The notes beneath the pieces are model-generated. The model ran no database searches and was not told the origin of the DNA. It was given only the letters and a program-made list of their open reading frames with translations. A stretch of 64,000 nucleotides of DNA, taken from Ochotona curzoniae. Lineage: Eukaryota > Chordata > Mammalia > Lagomorpha > Ochotonidae. Made by a program: the position numbers and the translations under genes. The stretch is from contig NW_024466218.1 in NCBI RefSeq assembly GCF_017591425.1, forward strand, positions 14,584,001 to 14,648,000, in the 5' to 3' direction. Shown here piece by piece: positions 12,421 to 22,121 of the stretch (position 1 is the first letter of the stretch; the number at the start of each line of letters is the position of its first letter).

Positions 12421-13350
12421 ATGTTATATTCACATCACTTCATTACCCTTAGCACAACTTTCAAAGCTTTGGGTGAAGAAAACACAATCACATGTGTTTT
12501 TTTTTTTTCTACTGCTTTATGCAATGAGAGTTAGACAATCCTCATAAAAATACAAGAAGTTAGAAGTGGGAAACCCCTAAATCGTGTGTAACCAAATTTA
12601 TAATAAAAATGATCTGTTAGTGAATTTGTGTAGACAAAGGGTTTTGATTCTGTAGTATACAGAGAGGAGAGAGATTTCTTAAACAGCTAATGTTCATCCA
12701 AACAACTTTTTTAATCTAGTAGAAACATCAAGCATGTCTAAAGGAAATCCTTTTATAAAATATAGACTATCATGAATGGTTTAACAGAAGAACAAACGCG
12801 GCTTCAAGGACTGCTGAGGAGTTCAGAGAAAAATTGAGAAATGATTGTCAGAGTTAGGAAAGGAGGTAGATCATCTTGGGATGCTTTAACAATTAAAAAA
12901 TGAACCAAGTTAAGACTTATGTATTGATAAGCTGAGGAAAGCAGGTACACATATAAAGATTTTAAGTGGAGGTCACACTGGTAGCAGTTCCTCCACAGAA
13001 CATTGCTCACATGTTTGCTTGCCTCACTTCCTCTTTTTCCTTATCTTTATTCCTGTTTTAAATTCTGCTTTCAATGGACCCAAGATTATCATAACCTGTG
13101 CTTAATGGTCCAGAACATCATGTAGGAAAAAGCCAGAAAGTAGAAGTATTTCAGTGAAATCAGATATGCTTTACTATAAAAGAATCTGAAGGAATTCTTA
13201 AGTTAATAGAAAATATTATAGATTCATAGAACTAGGTAAAGCCATAAACATAAGTATATGTTTCTCTTAATTTATAAACCATAAGGAAGTTTTATCAAAA
13301 CTATAAATGTTTCAGGCATGAGTGAGTATGTTAACAGTGGTTTTTAGTAG
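12421..13350. other. Unique non-coding DNA
   Basis: AT-rich sequence with a T run at 12,498-12,510. The 68-codon minus frame at 12,804-13,010 is unremarkable. No repeat family or gene was recognised. Confidence 0.55.
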
Positions 13351-13638
13351 CCTTGTCTGATGGTATGACAAGTGAAGCTATAACCTAAGATGTGCAGTGT
13401 CTTGTATAAGACTGATTTCTGTCTGGGCTGCTCAATGTCCAACCTAGCTCCCTGCTAATGCACCCAAGGAAATAGTAGAAGATGATTCTAGTTCTTGGTC
13501 TCATGTCAGTCTGTGGGAAATCCGGATGGATTTCCTGGCTCCTACTATGACCTGATCTAACCCTGGCTGAGGTAGCACTTTGGAGAATCGGCAGATGGAC
13601 AGATCCTATCATCTATCTACGGATTTCTTTTTTAAAAA
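13351..13638 (+). mobile_element. Old C SINE, plus strand
   Basis: The head GGTATGACAAGTGAAGC, the segment AGCTCCCTGCTAATGCACCC, GTAGAAGATGATTCTAGTTC, GGAAATCCGGATGGATTTCC, TGGCTCCTACTATGACCTG and AGAATCGGCAGATGGACAGA follow the order of the older lagomorph C subfamily, which has an extra 'CTAATGCACC' block. The pyrimidine-rich 3' end is degraded. The 75-codon minus frame within it is incidental. Confidence 0.8.
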
Positions 13639-13744
13639 GCAATGGTTGGTAAACCTATTTATAAATCTAAATATCACACAATAATTAATACAGAAAATTG
13701 TATAGTATAATATATCACTCTGTAGTTAATCTTTTATATATTGA

Positions 13745-14054
13745 ATTGTTTATATTGGAAAAGCAGAATGACTGAAAGAAGGATAAGACAGAGAGAAAGA
13801 TCTTTCTTCTGCTGGTTCACTTCCCAATTGGCTGCAATGGCCAGAGCTGAGCAGATCTGAAGCAAGGAGCTAGGAGCCTCCTTTAGGTTTCCCATATCGA
13901 TACAGTGTCCCAGGACTCTGCTATCCTCCACTGCCTTTGCCGGCTGCAAGCAAGGAGATGGATGGCAAGTGAAACAGCTGGGATAAGATCAGGAGCCCAT
14001 GTGGGATGCAGTCTTCAGTCTTCTGCATGCATTGGTTCTACTCATTTGAATGGC
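13745..14054 (-). mobile_element. C SINE, minus strand
   Basis: Reverse-orientation C SINE. TATATTGGAAAAGCAGAATG leads to AGAGAGAAAGATCTTTCTTC, GGCTGCAATGGCCAGAGCTG, AGCAGATCTGAAGCAAGGAG, a hallmark AGGTTTCCCATATCGATAC, GCTGCAAGCAAGGAGATGG, and GCCCATGTGGGATGCAGTC near the 5' end. The last 40 or so bases, to about 14,054, are degraded, so the right boundary is approximate. Confidence 0.85.
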
Positions 14055-14228
14055 CTTGAGTGATGGAAATACTGGCAGCCTCTGCAAGGAAATATGAGAG
14101 CAAGCTTCATCCACAGTATTTCCACATATGATCATGGAGATGAGGAAACGTGCGTTCTTGGCTGTGAGCTGACAGCCTAGCCGTTGGATCATTTTACAAC
14201 TGCCAAACAAGGAAAGCGAGAGAGAGAC

Positions 14229-14245
14229 GGGGGGGGGGGGGGGGG
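14229..14245 (+). repeat. Poly-G homopolymer, 17 bases
   Basis: Seventeen consecutive G bases follow an AGCGAGAGAGAGAC purine stretch and precede GAGAGAAAGA. Such a run can fold into G-quadruplex-like or triplex structure and is unusually long for a G homopolymer. Its exact length is sensitive to sequencing error. Confidence 0.9.
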
Positions 14246-14387
14246 AGAGAAAGATTGATGGAATGCCAAAAGAAACTTGCTTTCTTTAATTTTCCCATTT
14301 CTTTTGGGTTCCAATTCTCAATTTTCAATATGTGTCTCATCCTTCATCTTTTCCTTGTATTTTTTTAAACTATCCTACAAAACAAGA

Positions 14388-14560
14388 GCTACCATTTACT
14401 AGACACCTAGTGAATGCCAGATGCTATTACATATAATCAGCATATGAATTCTGTGAGTTGTATTTTATAGTTGGGAAAGTGGAGAGTCACAAAAATAAAG
14501 CATTGTGAGTACACATCTAACAGATGTTTCAGCCAAGATTTTGATCTAAATCAGAAATTA
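14388..14560 (-). mobile_element. MIR, minus strand, extended copy
   Basis: GAGCTACCATTTACTAGACA, CTAGTGAATGCCAGATGCTA, TATTTTATAGTTGGGAAAGT, TGTGAGTACACATCTAACAG and CAGCCAAGATTTTGATCTAA follow, in order, the reverse complement of MIR from its 3' tail ('atagctaacatttactgagc', 'tatgtgccaggcactg') to its core ('cattttacagatgagga', 'aaggtcacacagctag', 'cagagccgggattcgaac'). It is an old fossil with no function inferred. Confidence 0.8.
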
Positions 14561-15185
14561 TGTCCAAGATCAACTGTCCAACCGTCCTTCAAAATATGCT
14601 TTCATCTTGAGAATGCTTGTTAATATTCTTTAAATATTCATATATTGTTAATATTGGCTTATTGCATATAATATTCCTTTTCCTCAAAGAGTGATTTTAA
14701 GAATCAAGAATCAAGGGACGATTTTAAACAACTGGATAAGGCACATGATCAGTTGAGTCAAAGTAGGGTCAACATTGTGCCCAGAATCTATCTGCATCAT
14801 GTTTTTTATTGATGAACGGATGCTGTTTAAGGCCTTTTCTGAAAAGAGTAACATCCATGCTGGGAAGTCCACTTGCAGTCTTCCAAAACCTGACAAAAGC
14901 CTTCCAGGTGTAAGTGCTCATTGGCTGGGCTAATATTTCCGAAAGAAATTAACTTAGAAAAAAGTAGGAAACAAGCCAGTGGCTATTACATACACTGAGA
15001 AAATGGCTATAAACATTGCACTGCGAAATCACATTAATAAGTGTTGTGTGAACACGTTATGAACATCATGCTGAAATAAAGAAAAAGCACACAGAATCAA
15101 AGGAGAGTTTGGAAAACAATGAGGAGTATAAAATCATTGCAAAGCGTTGGAGCTAACCAAAGCCAAGAGACGGAAAAACTTTTTA
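14561..15185. other. Unique non-coding DNA
   Basis: AT-rich sequence without recognised repeats or genes. The 61-codon minus frame at 14,711-14,896 has no recognisable motif. Confidence 0.5.
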
Positions 15186-15350
15186 GATTCACTTAAGCTC
15201 ACTTCATCAATCATTTTTTGAAAACGTCCCATGTGCCGTATGAGCAGCTCGTGTGTGCTGATACAAAGTAAACAGAGGTAAATAAACATTGATACCCACT
15301 ATCAAAATGCTCTTATTTCAGTGGAGAATACATGAAAGGGCATTCCATTT
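15186..15350 (-). mobile_element. LINE-2 3' end fragment, minus strand
   Basis: TTCATCAATCATTTTTTGAA, CCCATGTGCCGTATGAGCAG, GCTGATACAAAGTAAACAGA and TGCTCTTATTTCAGTGGAGA match, in order and spacing, the reverse complement of the L2 3' region ('attcattcaacaaacattta', 'tatgtgccaggcactgtgct', 'ggggatacaaagatgaa', 'aggagctcacagtctagtgg'). It is a diverged ancient fragment. Confidence 0.65.
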
Positions 15351-15411
15351 TAACATAGCATTCGGCAAACAAAATACTCACCGCACTGCAGGTTGCAGAA
15401 TTAGCTCTCAG

Positions 15412-15722
15412 GGAGTAAATTTGGCATAGCCGTGAAGATGCTCATATTCTAGATCAGAGCGACTGCTTCGAGTCCCACTGCCTGCTATTCATCCAGCTTC
15501 CTATGGATGCACACCCTGGAAGGCATTGGATGAAAGCTGAAGCACTTGACTCCCTGCCCAACCATGTGGTTAGTCCAAACTGAATTCTCAGTTACAGGGT
15601 TCAGCTGGCCTGTCATGGTGCCGATCTTTGGGGATGAACCAGTGAAAGAAATAACTCGGCCTCTGCCTGTCTGTCATCAGGTTCCATATCAATCAATCAG
15701 TAAATAAATAAACACATTTAAA
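15412..15722 (+). mobile_element. Old C SINE, plus strand
   Basis: TTTGGCATAGCCGTGAAGAT (A-box region), a degenerate ATATTCTAGATCAGAGCGAC, TGCTTCGAGTCCCACTGCC (B box, TTCGAGTCC well preserved), ATCCAGCTTCCTATGGATGC, ACCCTGGAAGGCATTGGATG, and a tail of AATCAATCAATCAGTAAATAAATAAA. The extra 'ATGCACACCCTGG' block marks the older subfamily. No clear target-site duplication is visible. Confidence 0.85.
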
Positions 15723-16218
15723 AATTACAAAAGGTATTATAATTTTATTTTTGAAATTTAGCTGTCTTTTCAAAATGCTTGTGTCAGAAATTATTAAAAA
15801 GCATCCACCATTTTTGGGAAAGTTCTATAGTGAAAAATGTCAGGATATTGTGAAAATGAAGAAACCTCCTACTCATCGAGTTCATTGGAGTTGGGTGGAG
15901 GAGGAGCACTGAGCAGGACTGTGATGTGTTCCATATGGATTAGAACTTGGCCTTTGCTCTGGTCATGTCTATCTAGTGTCGTACCAGGTTGATGCACAGA
16001 GAGCTGATTCTATGAGAGGAAATAAACTGTCTCAAAGAGCCTGCCTAAATTGACTGATAAGAAAATGCTGAAATTTATCAGAAGAAATCCATGAAATATA
16101 CGATCATTACTTTTACAATCCAATGCAAACTTTTCAATTGTTCAATCTTTCATTTTTAACATCATTGATCTTTGAATTGCATGTGTGTATTTATGTGTGT
16201 ATTTGTTTATTATGTATT

Positions 16219-16498
16219 GTTTTTGACAGGAAGATTTACAGTGAGGCAGAGATACAGAGACAGAAGGTCTTCCCCCGAAGGCTGCAATGGCCAGAGTTGA
16301 GCTTATCTAAAGCCCTAAACCAGGAGCCTTTTCCAGGGCTCCCACGTGGCCAAGGTCCTAAGGACTTGGGCCATTCTCCATAGCCTTCCCAGGCAATCAG
16401 GAGAGAGCTAGATTAGAAGTTAAGCAGCCAGAACCTGTGCCTGAGATGCCAGGGCTACAGGATGAATGATTAGCCAATTGAGCCATGGAGATTGCCTC
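16219..16498 (-). mobile_element. C SINE, minus strand
   Basis: TTTTTGACAGGAAGATTTAC, AGATACAGAGACAGAAGGTC, AAGGCTGCAATGGCCAGAGT, TGAGCTTATCTAAAGCCC, CAGGGCTCCCACGTGGCC, GGACTTGGGCCATTCTCC and CTTCCCAGGCAATCAGGAGA follow the reverse complement of the C SINE. The 5' end (right side) degrades through AACCTGTGCCTGAGATGCC to about 16,498. Confidence 0.88.
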
Positions 16499-16571
16499 TT
16501 GTAATAATTATTATTACTGATGGTAGTCAATGATATAGTGCATTAAAAAATAAATAAAGCCACATGAGATT

Positions 16572-16850
16572 AGGGACTAGCACAATGGGCCAGTGGCTAA
16601 ATCCTTGCCTTGTATGGTTGGGATCCCATATGAGTGTCGGTGCCTGTGATCTGGGAAAGCAGTTGAGGATGACACAAAGCCTTGGGACCCTGCACGCACG
16701 TGGGAGACCTGAGATTCCTGGCTCCCAGCTTTGTTCTGGCTTAATTCCGGCCTTTGTGGCCACTTGTGGAATGAAACAGCAGACAAATCTTTCTTTCTCT
16801 CCTTTTCTCTGTAAATCTGTCTTTCCAATAAAAATAAATAAGGTTTAAAA
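16572..16850 (+). mobile_element. C SINE, plus strand, with internal deletion of the B-box segment
   Basis: A fairly well preserved copy with CCAGTGGCTAAATCCTTGCC, GGGATCCCATATGAGTGTCG, GATCTGGGAAAGCAGTTGAG, CAAAGCCTTGGGACCCTGCA, ACGTGGGAGACCTGAGATTC and a TTTCCAATAAAAATAAATAA tail. The interval between TGAGTGTCGGT and GATCTGGGAAAGCAG is about 50 bp shorter than in full copies. The B box and the 'CTTCCCATCCAGCTCCCTGC' block are missing, so this copy lacks an intact internal Pol III promoter. Confidence 0.92.
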
Positions 16851-17127
16851 ATAGGGTATTATCCACTTTGGCATAAGTTCTGTTTAAATAGAATCAAAAT
16901 GGAAAACAATGATAAATTATAAATTTGATATAAATATGATGAAGTTATATATTCTTTGGCAGGTATCAAAATTGACAGGTAGTCTTAAAACAAAATTTTG
17001 GAAAGAGGATTATATTAATATCAAGGAATGGAAATGCGGAAACAAAATTGAGGAAAATCTCTGTTAATGCCATGCTCACTCTATACGCAGGCTCATGTTG
17101 CATAATCACTACTTGTGGAAAATGAGA

Positions 17128-17434
17128 AGGCGTGGTAGGTAGCCTAGTGGATAAAATCCCCGCCTTGCATGTGCCAGAATCCCACGCAAGTGCTGGTTGT
17201 AATCCTGGCTTTTCCACTTCCCATCCAGCTCCCTGCTTGTGGCCAGGGAAAGCAGTGGAGGACAGCTCAAGACCTAGGGCTCTGCATCCAAGTCGGAGAC
17301 ATGGAAGAAGTTCCTGGGTCCTGGCTTCGGATCAGCTCAATTGCTATTGCAGCCACTTGAGGAGTGAACTAGAGGATGGAAGACTGTCTCTGTTTCTCTT
17401 TGTACATCTGACTTTCCAACAGAAATATAAAATG
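17128..17434 (+). mobile_element. C SINE, plus strand
   Basis: GGTAGCCTAGTGGATAAAAT (A-box region), CCGCCTTGCATGTGCCAGAA, GCTGGTTGTAATCCTGGCTT (B-box region, GGTTGTAATCC), CCCATCCAGCTCCCTGCTTG, GGGAAAGCAGTGGAGGACAG, AAGTCGGAGACATGGAAGAA, TGGCTTCGGATCAGCTCAAT, GGAGTGAACTAGAGGATGGA and CTGACTTTCCAACAGAAAT. It is near full length. Two overlapping plus frames (102 and 63 codons) sit inside the SINE and are not genes. Confidence 0.93.
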
Positions 17435-17543
17435 TCTTGAGAGAGAGGCAGAGATAGGAAAGTAAAGTGCAATGAGACTGTGAGGTAATTAGAAGGAGGA
17501 CAATTCAGCAGTGATAAAGTGGGAATGGAGAAGAAAATGTATG

Positions 17544-17908
17544 GGGTGGGATTTGTGTCATGGAGTAGTAGATTAAGTCTCCATCTGTGGTTTCCATGTC
17601 CCTACGGGTACCAATTGGAGTTTCAGATGCTCCATTTCTTGTCCTGTTCCCTGTTGATGTTCCTGGGAAGAAATTGGAAGATTTTCCAAGTCCTTGGGCA
17701 CCTGTAACTATGTGAGAGAACCAAATGAGGCCCCAGGCTGCTGGCTTTTGCAAGCCCAACTCCAGCCATTGAAGGCTTTGGGGGAGTGAAGCAACAGATG
17801 GAAGATTCTCTCTCTCTGGGTCTCTCTAATTTTCTGTGTATCTGCCTCTCTGCCTCTCTGACTCTCTGCCTCTTTCTTTTGTTAAAGGCAGATTTAAGAA
17901 AAAAAGAT
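17544..17908 (+). mobile_element. Older C SINE, plus strand, with expanded CTCTCTG tail region
   Basis: GTGTCATGGAGTAGTAGATT, TACGGGTACCAATTGGAGTT, CATTTCTTGTCCTGTTCCCT, TTGGAAGATTTTCCAAGTCC, TTGGGCACCTGTAACTATGT, GAGTGAAGCAACAGATGGAA and a long TCTCTCTCTCTGGGTCTCTC series show an older C subfamily copy. The 3' pyrimidine region carries an irregular array of CTCTCTGCCT-like units at about 17,805-17,876, which suggests slippage expansion. Confidence 0.82.
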
Positions 17909-18014
17909 TAAAAGAAAAAAATGCATAGGGAAGGAAGCGGGAGAGGAAACAAAAACAGATTGTTATATTTATTCTAAATGTGTAAGTGAAACAATTAAAC
18001 CAAAAGGTTGGCTG

Positions 18015-18165
18015 AGATGCTTTGTAGCTAAGAAGCTTGAGCTTTGTGCATAAGGAGACTTGCCTTATTCACAGCTCATGATCTTATTACACGATCTTAA
18101 GGAATCAGTTATCCTCTGAGCTTCCTTTCTTTGTAAAACGTGGAATTACAACTTTCCAGGTTTGC
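18015..18165 (+). mobile_element. MIR, plus strand
   Basis: AAGAAGCTTGAGCTTTGTGC, CACGATCTTAAGGAATCAGT, TATCCTCTGAGCTTCCTTTC and TTTGTAAAACGTGGAATTAC reproduce the order of the MIR core ('aagagcttgggctctgg', 'gaccttgggcaagtcactta', 'acctctctgagcctcagttt', 'ctgtaaaatggggataat'). Confidence 0.72.
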
Positions 18166-20042
18166 TTTCATGCTAGAGAAAAATAGAGGCCGTGAGGATC
18201 GTACCTAGCTAAGCAAGTAACAAATGATAGTGGTTTTTATTGTTGTTTTTCATTGGGAGTTATTCTTTCACTTTGTTTCACCAGTTAATTTCTCCTCTCA
18301 TCGCCTCACCTTACTCTCGTTGCTTATCGCCCAGGTTATGCCGGATCATGCCCCCTCTAATAAACATGTTGAAAATCTCATAGACGTGAATGACAATATC
18401 TTTCGTGCCTGTTTTATGCCAGTGGAGGCTCTGCTCTCATTTATTCTTCCTCCAAGAACCAAGCTAATGGAATCTAGGTGATTTGAAAAGTCAGTGGGTG
18501 CTGCAGTAGCAGCAAAATTATACATCAGCGCTTACACACTTCGCCAAGAGCGGACACACATCACTGCTTCTGACATTTCTTTGGTTTGAGAAAGATGTGT
18601 GACCACGGCCAACTTCAAATTGATAGTCAAATGCAGTGCTCTCCCATGACTCGCCTATCTCATCAGTTGAGTTTCTTTGGTGACAAAATAGGACATGAAT
18701 GTACCCATGTCATATTGTTGGTATCAATATTTCTTTGGTTATGGTACACAAAAACACTTACAAGGCTGCCTCACATATGGCAATTACTGTTAGGTTTTTG
18801 GATATATTGTTATTAGAAACCCTCTAAGAGTGGGATCATGGCTCAAGCACTCTATCAGCAGTTTGCCTTGTGTTTTGCACAATCTACTTACTCAATAAAT
18901 ATTTGTGGAATTGAATTGAATAGTGTTCCGGCAGCATGGCTAGGACCACCCACCAGCTGGCAGACCAATACAGTGTATTCAGTTCCATTTCCCCTGCCAA
19001 ACACCACTGCACTTCACTGAGCATCCCTCAGCTGCGATTCTCCATTTGGGCAACCTAATTGACCTTAATGTAAATGTTTCCAGTCACATAAAACATGTGC
19101 AGTGCGCAACAACAGTCTCAGTTGACTGCCAGCTGCCATTACACCATGTGTAGGCAATTTATTCCTCCACAAACCCTCCTCAATGTAACAAACAACAATG
19201 CATTTCTTAGGAAGCTTTGAAATGTCAGTGCCCAGGGTGCCAGTAGGATATTTTAGTGACTTCTGCTAAAGAAAACATAAAAATAAAATTTAAAAAAAAA
19301 ACAAAAAATCAAATTTTAAAAACAAGGCCTATGTTCCAGTATAAAGAAACTTTCAATAATTATCTAGAGAATAATTGGATTCTGTACTTTGGTGTTATTA
19401 TCTAAACATTAAAATCAAAGGCATTTAGGGAAATTCTACCAAGATTCACAAGATTCTGAATTTTCCATTTGATTCTTTCTAAAAATGCAGCAATCTAAAT
19501 CATAAGCAATATCTTATTATCCACTTCTAAAGGCTCAGGAAACAAATAACAAAATAAGAAATGTAAACATTTTCTACATATGTCAAGTTTATCGTGAAAA
19601 TATCAAGAAATATCGGTGAGGACACTTTATTTTTATTCTGATATCCTCTTTACTTTTTATGGCTCATCTCAATGTTCTGCTGCAGATTTGCCCATATTTT
19701 CCTTAATATTCACATGTAACAGTGAGTAGCATACAAAGGCAGAAACAATAACATCCTGATGTTTGATATGTCCACGGAGATGCTCCACACCTGGATTTGT
19801 GCTTAATCCCAAAATCCTGAGAGATCAGTCTCGTGGAATCATGTGAGTGCGTTTGAATTTCTCTAACCAAAAAAGTATGCAGATGGTAAGAAACAAACAA
19901 GCCAACAAAAAACAACAACAAAACCCCAAACCAACAAAACAAGGCAACAACAGCTGAGAACAATTGAATCTAAAGGCTGAGAGTTGGATGGAATTTTGGT
20001 GGCACAAAGTGTGTAACTGTCCCACTGTAAAAACTCTCCAGA
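18166..20042. other. Largely unique DNA with possible conserved blocks
   Basis: Contains one L2/MIR-type 3' fragment (listed separately). The segments 18,500-18,620 and 19,025-19,165 are non-repetitive, balanced in composition and rich in homeodomain-type cores (for example AACCTAATTGACCTTAATG at about 19,050). They are candidates for conserved non-coding sequence, but this cannot be shown from one species. Frames of 60-101 codons here (for example minus 19,825-20,130) have no recognisable domain; the latter includes a CAACAA-rich stretch read as leucine, phenylalanine and valine. Confidence 0.5.
18850..18925 (+). mobile_element. L2 or MIR 3' tail fragment
   Basis: TTTGCACAATCTACTTACTC followed by AATAAATATTTGTGGAATTG and AATTGAATAG resembles the shared 3' terminus of L2 and MIR ('gcacatagtaggtgctcaat', 'aaatatttgtggaatgaatg'). 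Confidence 0.55.
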
Positions 20043-20240
20043 GGAGCCAGTGTGTGAGGTGGAGAGTAAACTCGTTTTCTGTGACTCTGACAGCCCATGT
20101 GGGCACTGGTTCCCATCTCAGTTGCTCCACTTGTAATGCTGCTCCCTACTGATGTCCTGGGAAAAGCAGTGAAGGGTTTTTTTGTGTCAGTGTGTGTGTG
20201 TGTATCTCTGTAATTCTGTCAAATAAAAATGCAATACAAT
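20043..20240 (+). mobile_element. C SINE with large internal deletion, plus strand
   Basis: GAGCCAGTGTGTGAGGTGGA, CCCATGTGGGCACTGGTTCC, TTGCTCCACTTGTAATGCTG, CCTGGGAAAAGCAGTGAAGG and then a direct jump to a TGTGTGTGTGTGTATCTCTG and TCAAATAAAAATGCAA end. The second half (the 'TGGGAGACC' and 'GGAGTGAA' blocks) is missing. A (TG)n run at about 20,191-20,203 sits where the pyrimidine region should be. Confidence 0.72.
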
Positions 20241-21860
20241 TAAATTAAGTCACACTGGGGCTAGTTACAGTTTACTAGGAATATTAAGTACATCCTTAAC
20301 CCTGGAGCATGTGAGCAACGCTCTTCTGTGACCACTTGGGATCCTCTGGTCAATGAGTGTCCGACAGACCTGTGTTTCTATCTATCACATTCTATGCCTC
20401 ATGGCGACATACCTTCCGAAATGATTCTTTTGCCAGGGTCTTTGCTATCATCCATAGAAATGTCCTTGTTATTCTCTAAAACATATCCCATTTGTTGGAA
20501 AACCCATTGTTTTGTGTGTGTGTGTATGCTTGTTTGATTGCATTTATTTAGAAGTATTTTTCTCCAGATTCTTTTGCAAAATGTTAGCTACTTTTATTTA
20601 TGTTGAGGTTTTATTTCTCCACAGGTGCACAATCTAAATTCTCCATTAAGTAAATGCAGGCACTTAGAATGAGTAAAAATAAGCATTCTCATGTTGCTAA
20701 GGGTCACTTGTAGCCAAAAAGACCAATGGCTTTCTGCTTGCTTTCAGTAACAGGGCTAATCTCTTTGATCACCTTTCCTGTGAATTCATGCTGTAAGACT
20801 TCATGTATAAAAGAACTACTTAAGGCCCTCACCCAACACTTGCAAAATGCTTAAGTGGTTCTTTCCAACCAAGCCACTAAGCTCTGTTGACCATCCCTAG
20901 GAGTGGAGTAAAACGTGCAGCAAAACAAACAGTGAAGAGTGAGGGTAAAGAAATCGGAGCTATGAATAGAAGACAAAAGGGAAAGGATAGATAGATAGAA
21001 GGCAAAAAGGGGGAAACTTAACAGAAGGAAGGACTGACTGTAAGGGGGCACTGGTAAACCTAGTCTGTGCCTGCTGTATTTCCTTCCAATGTAACCAGAA
21101 AGCACAAAGCGTTGGATCAGAAAAAAGAGGACAGTTGGAAATTTTTTTGGGGGGTGAGGGGTATCGTCTTTGAGTTACATCCAGCTAAGGGACTTAATTT
21201 TTTTTGTCTGAACAACTAAGAAGTTCTGAGTTATAACCCTGCCCAAAACCCTGTTAATATTCAAGACTAAATTGTGAGATACACCCTATTGCCTGATTTG
21301 AATTTTTTTGAATTGCCTGATTATTTTTCTTCTCTATATTTTTTCTATTTGATGCCTAGTCTGGATTACAATTTTTACACAAAATTCTAATTTAGAACAA
21401 TGCACAAGATGAAATGACAGATCTGATCATATTGCTAACAGATGATCTAGTCTATTAGCCACATTTTTGGTTCTCTTTCCTAGCAAGTTAAATAAGTACA
21501 GAAAGCAGAAAACGAAAGGAAAAAGAGGAAAGGGGGAAATGAGGAAAACAGAACACTGATGAAAGTTCCACTTTATTTCGAGTTAATCAGTTGACCCTTC
21601 AGTAATACCAAACAAAATTATCAGAACACACCAGATAAAACAGTGGTCTTATGCAAGGTAGCTTGTATACACACAATGCCAGTAAACAGTAGAAATCTGT
21701 CTGGTTTTACATTATTATTTGTTAATTCATTGTCATTTTAACTGCACAGATTGAATTGTGATGTTTAGTATAGTAATCTTTGGACCCATGTGACTATTTA
21801 GAAACTAGTTAGAAGAAATTAAGAATACAGTCCTACTTTAGCAAAAAGTACAATTTTTAA
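20241..21860. other. Unique non-coding DNA
   Basis: AT-rich sequence with a short (TG)n at about 20,513-20,526, a GATA-type patch at about 20,989-20,998 and purine-rich stretches at 21,500-21,560. The 69- and 84-codon frames here have no recognisable content. Confidence 0.55.
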
Positions 21861-22121
21861 AAAGTGGATTTTCTGGATCTTCCATCTGTTGATTTTTCCC
21901 TTAACATCTTGCAATAGCCAGGCCCATGTCAGACTGGCACACAGATCAGTTTAGATCCCCCACGTGGGTGGTGGGGATGCAAGGAATTGTGTCCCCATCT
22001 ATTGCTTCCCTGGTACATGTACACAGGAAGCTGGATGTACTTGAACCAGCAGGCTGCGGGATGCAGGCTATGGGATAAATTGCAGGCAGCAATTTATCTT
22101 ACTGCACCAAATGCCCACCAA
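21861..22121 (-). mobile_element. Old C SINE, minus strand
   Basis: GGATCTTCCATCTGTTGATT, TTGCAATAGCCAGGCCCATG, CCCACGTGGGTGGTGGGGAT, ACACAGGAAGCTGGATGTAC and TACTGCACCAAATGCCCACC give the reverse complement of the older lagomorph C subfamily, with the typical 'CCAAATGCCC' 5' end. The copy is shortened internally. Confidence 0.75.
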
